Assembly: GCF_900108335.1 (NCBI RefSeq)
Contig: NZ_FNVT01000019.1
Coordinates: 62,001 to 126,000, forward strand
Reading direction: 5' to 3'
Origin: Nonomuraea solani
GTDB taxonomy: Bacteria; Actinomycetota; Actinomycetes; Streptosporangiales; Streptosporangiaceae
DNA: 64,000 nucleotides
A program made the translations under genes and the position numbers. Numbering within the stretch: position 1 is the stretch's first letter; each line of letters begins with the position of its first letter. Below the pieces are notes generated by a model that saw only the letters and a list, made by a program, of their open reading frames with translations, did no database searches and was not told where the DNA came from. Below, piece after piece: positions 42,035 through 49,023 of the stretch.

Positions 42035-45006
42035 CGCTGGTGCCTCGCGCGGTCGCGCAGCGCCTGCAGCGCGCCGCGGACGATGGCGTACGAGGCGCCT
42101 TCGGACATCCTGGACACGCCGATCAGCCGGTTGTGGTGCATGTGCAGCAGCGCCGGCAGGGGCGTCCTGCGGTGCAGCGAGCGGATCAGCTCGCCGTACG
42201 CGGCGACGGGGCCGCTGCGCGCCCGCCAGATCTCCGCCAGCCGGGGGTCGAGGTCGCGCCCGGCGATCGTGTCCATCGCGGTGCGGCGCACGCTCTGGAA
42301 GGCGCGATGGTGCTCGTCCACGGGGTATGCGGCCATCACCCAGTCCTCCCAGCCCTGCCCGTGGAAGGCCCGAGCCAGGTCGGCGTAGTTGGCGGCGGCC
42401 AGCAGCTCCGGCGTCATCGCGGATCGCAGGCTGAGCTGGGCCAGCACGGCGTCGCTGTCGGCGGTGAACGCCCGTTCGGCCGCTTCCAGGGCCGCCGCGC
42501 CGCCGTACCGCTCGACCTCGGGCTCGTAGGTGTCCAGGACGAGCGAGCGGGCGAGCCCGGCGCGGCACAGGTCGGCGGCCCAGTCGTGCACCAGCGGGAG
42601 CACCTCGCGGCCGAGCAGGCCGGGATCGCCGTGGAAGCGCAGCCGCAGGTGCGCGCCCGGGTCGAAGTAGCGGATGAAGAACCAGCGGTCCACGCCCTCG
42701 GGCAGCGCCGCGCGCAGGATCGGCAGCCGCTGCCTGATCAGGTCGGTGTGCCGGTCGGCGGAGGCGTAGAGCTTGGCGTACAGCCACGGGCCGCCGGGAT
42801 GGTGGCGGGGCGCGGGCGGGGTGAGCCGGGCCGCCGTGCGGATCGGCGGTTCGGGAGCGGTCGAGCGCAGGGTCGCGGTCAGCTCGTTGGCGTGCCCGCC
42901 GAGCCAGCCCGCGCCGAAGCCGTCGCCGCCCGGGGCCTCCACCAGGAGCGTGCTGGGCCTGCGGGCCAGTTCGTGGCGGAGGACCGTACGGTGTGCGGGG
43001 GCGTCGAGGTCGAGCCCGATGCGGTTGTCGCCGTTGGTCAGGTAGACCGCCGAGGGCACCCGCCACCGCTCCCGCCAGGCGTCGAAGCGCCGCTCCCACT
43101 CGCCGTCGGGCGCGGCGCGGTCGTTGAGCTCGGCGGCGGGCCGCCAGATGGCCGAGGCCAGGATGGAGCGGCCGCGGCGGACGCGCGGCAGGTAGTGCAG
43201 CACCTTGCCCGCCTGGCCCCAGTCCCATCCCTGGCACACCCGGTGCCTGGCCTCGCCCAGCTCGTAGACGAACCGGACGGCGTCGAGGGCCACGCGCGGG
43301 ACGACGAGCATGTGCGGCGTGGCGGGGACGATCTCCTCCCCCAGCCGCTCCGACCACAGGAACAGCCGGTCGCCGGCCGCGCCGACGGCCAGGTCGTCGA
43401 GGGAGATGACCGACTCGTCCCCCGGGTCGGCGAACCTGCCGATCGGCAGCGTGCGCTCCAGCAGGGCCGGGACGCGGGCCACGTTCATGATCCGCGTCCA
43501 GGCCGGCTGGAACGTCACCTGCGCCGCCGCGGCGTCGCCCGCGCGCCACATGTCGGCCGTCTGGTCGCGCAGCTCGTCGAGGAAGTACGTGAAGCGCCCG
43601 GTCATGGCGCCGGCCCGGCGCGAGAGCGGCATGTTGGCCAGCACCAGCCGGAAGTCGCCGCCGTTGAGCGCCTCCATCGAGTCGGCGAGCAGGTGGGCGC
43701 CGAGCTCCAGGACCTCCGGCAGGCGGCCGTCGTCCCGGTCGGCCAGCCGGTCCACGGTGGCGTCGTCGAGCTCCACCTCGCGCGCGCCGTCGAGCAGCGC
43801 GCCCTGGGCCAGCTGGCCGAGCACGCGGGTGCGGTAGCCGTCCTGTTCCGGGTCGCGCTCGGGGCGTTCGGATCCTCGGTAGCCGGCCGGGCCGCCCAGG
43901 CCCAGCTCCGGGTCGAGGAGTTCCTTCAGGGGGACGAGGCGGCCGGTGCCGTACTTGTCGAGGAACTCGTCGTGGTAGGCGCGCAGGTGCTCGGTGCCCT
44001 GTCCGGGCGGGGTGATGCGGACCAGGGTGCGGCCCATGTGCTCCAGTTCGGCGGCGACCTCGCGCGGGAGCCGTACGTCGGCGTCCAGCCGCAGGTCAAC
44101 GTGCGGCGCGTGGTGTCCGGGGCGGGCCCGCTCGGTGGCCGTCACGACGTCCCGCCAGGCGGATGATCCCGCTCCGAGCGGCGCCGTCGTGTAGGCGCGC
44201 AGCGCTGCGGCGGCCGTCGTGAGCACGGTGAGCGCGGCCGTCTCGCGGGGTGGGAGCCGGTCGGCGACGTGGGCGATCTGGTCGGGGGCGTCGTCGGGAG
44301 GGACGAGGTCGGTCAGCAGGACCGCGCGGTCGACCAGGTTCGCCAGCGCGCCCTCGGCCTTCTCCCTGGTCCCCTGCGGGAAGGCGGCGAGCAGGTGGTC
44401 GACGAGGCCGGTGAACGCCACCGGCCGGCGGGCGTGCTCCATGACCGCGCGGACCAGGGGCGTCATGCGTACCGACAGCTCGCGGACGCCGCTGTCGCCG
44501 TCGCGCGGCAGATGCGGCAGGGCCAGCCGGTCGCCGCGCGCGAAGCACAGGCCGTTGAGCACGACGCGCAGCCCGCGCAGCACCTCGGGACGGCGTTCGT
44601 GCTCGCGCACGATGTCCAGCAGCCACGCGATGTCGGGACGGACGAGCTTGCGGTGGGCCTCCCCCACCCGCACCTTGCCGGTGTCGTCGAACCGCGCCTC
44701 CGCCACGCCCGCCATGAGGCCGAACGGGGTGGGGCGGGTGGCCATGCGCAGCACGTAGCGGGTGACCGCGAGCGCGGCCTTGCGCAGCCGCTTCGGCTCG
44801 ACGGGACGCCCCTCGTGCAGCAGATCGAGGGTGCGCGCCAGCGACGGGCTCGACACCGCGATCGCCTCTCTGACGAGCGGGTCGGCGGTGAGCGAGCGCA
44901 GGTGGCCCGCGGGATCTCCGCCGTCGTCGCGGGTCTGTTCCCCGCGTGCGGCCGGGAGGGCGCTCATGCGCAGCAACGCCACGTCGGCGGCGACGAGTTC
45001 AGCCAT
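42031..45006 (-). CDS. lanB: LanB-type lanthipeptide dehydratase, full length
   Basis: A 991-residue class I dehydratase with both domains in one chain. The N-terminal glutamylation domain (to about residue 680) includes VTRYVLRMATRPTPFGLMAG and VVPRVALDAVRFVYELGEAR. The C-terminal elimination domain (SpaB_C/thiopeptide type, about 720-985) has PWLYAKLYASADRHTDLIRQ, FFIRYFDPGAHLRLRFHGDP and LLHMHHNRLIGVS. It should use glutamyl-tRNA to activate Ser/Thr of the precursor and eliminate glutamate to give dehydro residues. Start at the ATG at 45006 with GAAGG upstream; the extra 59 residues before it are in the promoter. First gene of the minus-strand arm. Confidence 0.93.
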   Translation of the reverse strand: MAELVAADVALLRMSALPAARGEQTRDDGGDPAGHLRSLTADPLVREAIAVSSPSLARTLDLLHEGRPVEPKRLRKAALAVTRYVLRMATRPTPFGLMAGVAEARFDDTGKVRVGEAHRKLVRPDIAWLLDIVREHERRPEVLRGLRVVLNGLCFARGDRLALPHLPRDGDSGVRELSVRMTPLVRAVMEHARRPVAFTGLVDHLLAAFPQGTREKAEGALANLVDRAVLLTDLVPPDDAPDQIAHVADRLPPRETAALTVLTTAAAALRAYTTAPLGAGSSAWRDVVTATERARPGHHAPHVDLRLDADVRLPREVAAELEHMGRTLVRITPPGQGTEHLRAYHDEFLDKYGTGRLVPLKELLDPELGLGGPAGYRGSERPERDPEQDGYRTRVLGQLAQGALLDGAREVELDDATVDRLADRDDGRLPEVLELGAHLLADSMEALNGGDFRLVLANMPLSRRAGAMTGRFTYFLDELRDQTADMWRAGDAAAAQVTFQPAWTRIMNVARVPALLERTLPIGRFADPGDESVISLDDLAVGAAGDRLFLWSERLGEEIVPATPHMLVVPRVALDAVRFVYELGEARHRVCQGWDWGQAGKVLHYLPRVRRGRSILASAIWRPAAELNDRAAPDGEWERRFDAWRERWRVPSAVYLTNGDNRIGLDLDAPAHRTVLRHELARRPSTLLVEAPGGDGFGAGWLGGHANELTATLRSTAPEPPIRTAARLTPPAPRHHPGGPWLYAKLYASADRHTDLIRQRLPILRAALPEGVDRWFFIRYFDPGAHLRLRFHGDPGLLGREVLPLVHDWAADLCRAGLARSLVLDTYEPEVERYGGAAALEAAERAFTADSDAVLAQLSLRSAMTPELLAAANYADLARAFHGQGWEDWVMAAYPVDEHHRAFQSVRRTAMDTIAGRDLDPRLAEIWRARSGPVAAYGELIRSLHRRTPLPALLHMHHNRLIGVSRMSEGASYAIVRGALQALRDRARHQR

Positions 45007-45101
45007 ATCCTGCCTTCTCAACGCGTGAATGGAGCATGACGAATTCAGTGACGGCCGTGCTGAACGCGAGAGCCTAACAGCCATATCCGCCGCGATTCGA
45101 T

Positions 45102-45127
45102 GCTTCGAAATTTCTATAATTCGAAGC
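45102..45127. promoter_or_regulatory. Divergent lan promoter inside an inverted repeat
   Basis: Eight-bp perfect arms GCTTCGAA and TTCGAAGC flank a 10-bp spacer. A consensus -10 hexamer TATAAT (45115-45120) lies between and partly within the right arm, about 85 bp before the lanA start; on the minus strand TATAGA faces lanB. No consensus -35 is seen at 16-18 bp. A dimeric repressor or activator binding here would control both arms of the cluster. Confidence 0.6.
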
Positions 45128-45204
45128 CGTTGTGTGCGGGCATACCGGTAGCGTCGCTTTCCGATCAGCCCGAAGCCGGGCAATCGAACGGAAGGGAAGA
45201 CAAC

Positions 45205-45423
45205 GTGAGCCCAGTGGCCCAGGTCGACCTCGCCGAGGACGTCTTCGACCTCGACATCGAGCTACTCGTCGAGACGGACTCGGTCCCGCCGGTCTACGCC
45301 TGCAGTGGTAGTGACACCACGTGCGGCACCCAGGTGTCGTGGAGCGGGACCTGCAGCGGGACGCAGGACTGCGGGACGTGCTCGCCCACCTATGGGGCCA
45401 AGGCCCCGGGCATGTGCATCTGA
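45205..45423 (+). CDS. lanA: FxLD-type class I lanthipeptide precursor
   Basis: A 72-residue precursor starting at the GTG at 45205 behind GGAAGGGAAG. The leader (about residues 1-32) carries DVFDLDIELLVE, the FxLD motif that names this precursor family, and is strongly acidic. The core from about residue 33 has six Cys (33, 40, 50, 56, 59, 71) and thirteen Ser/Thr, e.g. CSGSDTTCGTQVSWSGTCSG, with the last ring residue near the end (GMCI). Up to six lanthionine or methyllanthionine rings are possible. Leader cleavage site is not obvious; VYA before Cys33 is one candidate. Confidence 0.88.
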   Translation: MSPVAQVDLAEDVFDLDIELLVETDSVPPVYACSGSDTTCGTQVSWSGTCSGTQDCGTCSPTYGAKAPGMCI

Positions 45424-46556
45424 CCGGTGCGCCCCGGCGAGCCGCCGCCCTGGCCATCGCGCGGGAGGTGGCGGCTCGCCTCGCCGATCCGGCTCACATT
45501 AATCCGGATAAAAGGCGGGCTGGTGTGCTGGCTTATGGAGAATTGGGACTAGTACCGCTTTACGCCGCTCTTGACAGAAGAGATCCCGGCGCTGATTGGC
45601 ATGCCCTCGGTCATCGTTTTCTCGCGCTCGCGGCGCGGGCGGGGGCGACGTCGCGCGCCGGTCTTTTCGACGGCGGGATCGCCGGAATAGGGGCGGCGGC
45701 CGCCTCGCTGAGCGGGGCCGGTCACTACGGTGGCCTGCTCGGGCGGGTGGACGCGGCCGTGGGCGCCGTACCCGATCACGACCTCGTCTCCGGCACCTCG
45801 GGGGCCGCCCTCTATCTGCTGATGCGGCCGCCGTCGGGGAAGCGGGACGAGGTGGCCGACGCTCTGGCGGGTGCCGGACCGGCCTTTCCGATGCGCCGCG
45901 TTCCCGCCGGGTGGGCGGTCGGTGAGGGGTATGCCGACTGCGGGCTCTCGCACGGGGCCGCCGGGGCGCTCGCCGCGCTCTCGCTGCTGGCAGCTCAGGG
46001 GACGGTACGCGCGGACGGCATCAGGGCGATCGCCGACCGGCTGCTGGGTGTCGCCCGGCAGGACGAGTGGGGGACGGTGTGGCCCGCGGGCGTCGATGTG
46101 CGGGGGTGGCATCCGTCGCCGCGGCGGGCCTCCTGGTGTTACGGGGTGCCGGGCGTCGCGCGGGCGTTGCGGCTGGCCGGGGAGGCGCTCGACGAGCCCC
46201 GCTACCGGCGCGCCGCCGACGAGGCGATGGCCCGGCTGCTGGTGGCGCCGCGGGTGTGGGGGCTGGAGTCGCTCGGGGTGTGCCACGGGCTGGCCGGGCT
46301 CCTGCTGATCACCGCGGCCTTCGCCGCCGGGGAGGCCCGGAACGGCCCCGCGGGCGCCACCAGAGAGGCCGGCTACGATTTCGCGGCCGCCGCCGAGGGG
46401 CTGTTTGACCGCCTTTGCGCGGCTTATGACGGCCGGCGGCCGCTGGGGTTCGAGGTGGAGGAGCCAGGGTTGCTCAGCGGGGCCGCCGGGATCGCGCTGG
46501 CGCTGCTGGCCGTGACGGGGGACGTACCGGCCATGTCGTTGTTCCTGGCGGCCTGA
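45414..46556 (+). CDS. LanC-like cyclase 2
   Basis: A 380-residue second cyclase, transcribed with lanA and overlapping its stop by 10 bp (GTG at 45414). Zinc ligands are Cys in ASWCYGVPG (near residue 241) and Cys-His in LGVCHGLAG (near 289); CGLSHGAAG supplies the His position. All catalytic residues are kept, so it should be active. It is shorter than LanC1 and clearly diverged, not a recent duplicate. One LanC on each arm of a single-precursor cluster suggests that each closes a different subset of rings, or that one is a chaperone. Confidence 0.9.
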   Translation: MHLTGAPRRAAALAIAREVAARLADPAHINPDKRRAGVLAYGELGLVPLYAALDRRDPGADWHALGHRFLALAARAGATSRAGLFDGGIAGIGAAAASLSGAGHYGGLLGRVDAAVGAVPDHDLVSGTSGAALYLLMRPPSGKRDEVADALAGAGPAFPMRRVPAGWAVGEGYADCGLSHGAAGALAALSLLAAQGTVRADGIRAIADRLLGVARQDEWGTVWPAGVDVRGWHPSPRRASWCYGVPGVARALRLAGEALDEPRYRRAADEAMARLLVAPRVWGLESLGVCHGLAGLLLITAAFAAGEARNGPAGATREAGYDFAAAAEGLFDRLCAAYDGRRPLGFEVEEPGLLSGAAGIALALLAVTGDVPAMSLFLAA

Positions 46557-48472
46557 TGGGGCGCCATCGCACGGGGCACGCCCCGTCGGAGGTACGCGAT
46601 CCGCTGTTCGGCAGCGGCATCCGCGCGTCCATGGGCCGGCTCAAGCACGAGGGCGCCGGGGTGCGTACCGGATTCCTGTCCATGGCGCGCGAACTGCCCG
46701 GCCTGGTGGCCGTCACCGTGCGACTGGCCCGGCGGGCGGCGCCGAGGGATCTGCTGGTGGTGCTGGTCGCCGAGCTGTTGTCGGGGGTCGCGACGGTGGT
46801 CACGCTGATGGCCACGTACCGCGTCCTGGTTCCGCTCATGACCGGCGGGCCGTCGGCGGAGCGGCTCGCGTCCGCCGTGCCCGCGCTGCTCGTGGTGGGA
46901 GGCGCGGCCGCGGCCGGGAGCCTCGCGCGCGCCGCCGGGAAGGCGGCGGTCAGCCGGCTCGGCCCCACGATCGAGCGGCTCGCCTACACGCGGCTGCTCA
47001 GGCTGGCGGCCGGCGCGGAGCTGGCGGCCCTGGAGTCGCCCGGCTTCCACAACCTCCTGGAGGCCGCCCGGCAGGGCACCAGGGCGGCCCGGCTGGTGAT
47101 CGCCCAGGCGGCGCAACTGCTGGCCGGTCTGTCCACGCTGCTCGCGGTGGGGACGGTGCTCGGCGTCCTGCATCCGCTGCTCCTGCCGCTGCTGCTGGCC
47201 ACGGTGCTGCCGAAGGGCTGGAGCGCCGTACGCTCGGCCCGGGCCCGGTTCGTCTCCGCCCAGCGGAACATGGAGCTCAGCCGCCAGCTCGAAGTGCTCA
47301 GCGGCCTGCTCACCGGGCGTGACGTCGCTCCGGAGGTACGCGCGCACGCCGCCGGCGACTTCCTGCTCGGCCACTACGACCGGCTCTCGGCCGTGGCGGA
47401 GGCCGAACAGGCCCGGCTGGGCCGCGACGAGGCGCGCCTGGCGCTGGCCGGGGACGCCGTGTCGGGGGCGGCGGGCGTCCTCACCTACGTCACGCTCGGC
47501 CTGCTCCTGACCGCCGGGACGATCCCGCTGGCCGTGGCCGGGGCGGCGGTCATCGCCATCCGCACCGCCAAGGCCGGCCTGATCAGCCTGGTGATGTCCA
47601 TCAACCAGGTCTACGAGCAGGGCCTGTACGTCCTGGAGTGGGAACGCGCCTGCGACGAGGCCGCCCGCCACCAGATGAGCAGTGGGCCGGTGCCGCTGCC
47701 CGGTCATCCCGTCGAGATCCGCGCCGACGACCTGACCTTCGTCTATCCCGGCCAGAGCCGCCCGGCGCTCGCCCACGCCGACGTCGTCATCCGGCCGGGC
47801 GAGATCGTGGCGTTCGTGGGCGCCAACGGCTCGGGCAAGAGCACGATGGCCAAGCTGCTGGCCGGGCTCTATCTGCCGACGTCGGGGCGGGTGACCTGGG
47901 GCGGCGTACCGATCGAGCGGCTGAACCGGCGGAGCGTCTTCGACCGGGTCGCCCTGGTCGCCCAGGACTTCGCCCGCTGGCCCGCCACCGCGCGCGTCAA
48001 CCTGACGCTCGGCCACCCCGAGGGCGGTGACCGGGAGCGGCTGTGGCGGGCCGCCGTCGCCAGCGGCGCGGACGCCGTGGTGGCCGGTCTGCCCGACGGG
48101 TGGGAGACGTTGCTGGCCCGCGAGTTCATGGGCGGCACGGAGCTGTCCGGCGGGCAGTGGCAGCGCGTCGGCCTGGGACGGGCCTGGTTCAGGGACGCGC
48201 CGGTGCTGGTCTTCGACGAGCCCACTTCGGCGCTCGACCCCGAGGCGGAGATCGAGATCTTCGACCAGGTGGCCGGGCTGGCCACCCGTGGGCACACGGT
48301 CATCCTGGTCACACATCGGCTGGCGTCGGTGGCGCGGGCCGACCGCGTCTACGTCTTCGCGGGCGGGCGGATCGTCGAGCACGGGCGGCACGAGGAGCTC
48401 ATGCGGGCCGGCGGGGCGTACGCGACCATGTACGGGCTGCAGGCGGCCCAGTACGCGCCGGCCGATACCTGA
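46556..48472 (+). CDS. ABC exporter, permease-ATPase fusion (LanT-like, no protease domain)
   Basis: A 638-residue half-transporter. Residues about 45-320 hold the membrane part (hydrophobic stretches around VLVAELLSGVATVVTLMATY and GVLTYVTLGLLLTAGTIPLA). The ATPase (about 385-625) has Walker A GANGSGKST, Q-loop VALVAQDFARWP, signature ELSGGQWQRV, Walker B VLVFDEPTSALD and H-loop THR. There is no N-terminal C39 peptidase, so it exports but does not cleave the leader. Its ATG overlaps the LanC2 stop (TGATG), placing it third in lanA-lanC2-ABC. It presumably exports the modified peptide as a homodimer. Confidence 0.9.
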   Translation: MGRHRTGHAPSEVRDPLFGSGIRASMGRLKHEGAGVRTGFLSMARELPGLVAVTVRLARRAAPRDLLVVLVAELLSGVATVVTLMATYRVLVPLMTGGPSAERLASAVPALLVVGGAAAAGSLARAAGKAAVSRLGPTIERLAYTRLLRLAAGAELAALESPGFHNLLEAARQGTRAARLVIAQAAQLLAGLSTLLAVGTVLGVLHPLLLPLLLATVLPKGWSAVRSARARFVSAQRNMELSRQLEVLSGLLTGRDVAPEVRAHAAGDFLLGHYDRLSAVAEAEQARLGRDEARLALAGDAVSGAAGVLTYVTLGLLLTAGTIPLAVAGAAVIAIRTAKAGLISLVMSINQVYEQGLYVLEWERACDEAARHQMSSGPVPLPGHPVEIRADDLTFVYPGQSRPALAHADVVIRPGEIVAFVGANGSGKSTMAKLLAGLYLPTSGRVTWGGVPIERLNRRSVFDRVALVAQDFARWPATARVNLTLGHPEGGDRERLWRAAVASGADAVVAGLPDGWETLLAREFMGGTELSGGQWQRVGLGRAWFRDAPVLVFDEPTSALDPEAEIEIFDQVAGLATRGHTVILVTHRLASVARADRVYVFAGGRIVEHGRHEELMRAGGAYATMYGLQAAQYAPADT

Positions 48473-48479
48473 CCACCGA

Positions 48480-48495
48480 TCGAACGTGTGTACGA
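48480..48495. promoter_or_regulatory. SOS-box-like sequence
   Basis: TCGAACGTGTGTACGA matches the actinobacterial LexA box consensus (TCGAAC-N4-GTTCGA) at all but one position. A TACGAT -10-like hexamer overlaps it at 48491-48496. It lies 31 bp before the start of the small CxxC gene, suggesting DNA-damage control of that gene. Confidence 0.45.
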
Positions 48496-48526
48496 TAGTG
48501 GCAGTCGCCTCCCTGAAAGGGCCCCC

Positions 48527-48703
48527 ATGACCGCCGACCGGCCGACCGTATGCCCGACGTGCCAGGGCGTGATCGTCTCCCCGCAGTCCGACTCCTACAC
48601 GCCCGCTCGCGGACGGCTCATCGTCACCAACGGCTACTGCCCGGGCACCTGCGAAGCCGCCGTTCGTGAAGAGGTGTCAGTGGAGGTGGCAGCCGGTTCC
48701 TGA
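48527..48703 (+). CDS. Small CxxC protein, unknown
   Basis: A 58-residue protein. GAAAGGG precedes the ATG at 48527. It contains CPTC near residue 9 and CPGTC near residue 39, a spacing that could make a four-Cys zinc ribbon, and ends in an acidic tail. No family is recognised. It lies 54 bp after the ABC exporter on the same strand but has its own promoter-like region with the SOS-box-like site, so membership in the lanthipeptide cluster is doubtful. Its 3' end overlaps the secreted-peptide gene of the other strand by 27 bp. Confidence 0.5.
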   Translation: MTADRPTVCPTCQGVIVSPQSDSYTPARGRLIVTNGYCPGTCEAAVREEVSVEVAAGS

Positions 48704-48937
48704 CAGGGTTCCGTTCCAGGAGAAGACCGAGCCGCAGAGATAGGTGCCGGCGGCAGGGCCGAACCTCACGATGACCGTCACGTTGACGTAGCCGGTGCCG
48801 TCGCAGCCCGACGCGAGCAGGTTGTCGCCCGGGCGTAGCTCGCCGCCGAAACAGGTGTGCGAGCCGGCGGCTTGGGCGGGCAGGATCATCGCGGGCAAGG
48901 CCAGGGCGGCCGCGGCGACGAGGTGTGTGATGGGCAT
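48677..48937 (-). CDS. Small secreted protein
   Basis: An 86-residue exported peptide with signal sequence MPITHLVAAAALALPAMILP and cleavage near AQAAG. The mature 62 residues contain four Cys (HTCFGG, SGCDG, YLCGS, TGCHLH), possibly two disulfides. Glycine-rich; no homologue recognised. Overlaps the end of the convergent CxxC gene by 27 bp. Confidence 0.55.
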   Translation of the reverse strand: MPITHLVAAAALALPAMILPAQAAGSHTCFGGELRPGDNLLASGCDGTGYVNVTVIVRFGPAAGTYLCGSVFSWNGTLSGTGCHLH

Positions 48938-49023
48938 GCTTCGACCGTAGAAGCCGTCGTACGAGGGGCCTAGAGACGGTTTGTCACCACGTCATGTGCG
49001 TTCCTCACATGTTCTCGGGCGGG

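Noticed and set aside
46424..48391. Long minus-strand frame opposite the ABC exporter.
   Set aside because: No family pattern; the plus strand has all ABC motifs and overlaps LanC2 correctly.
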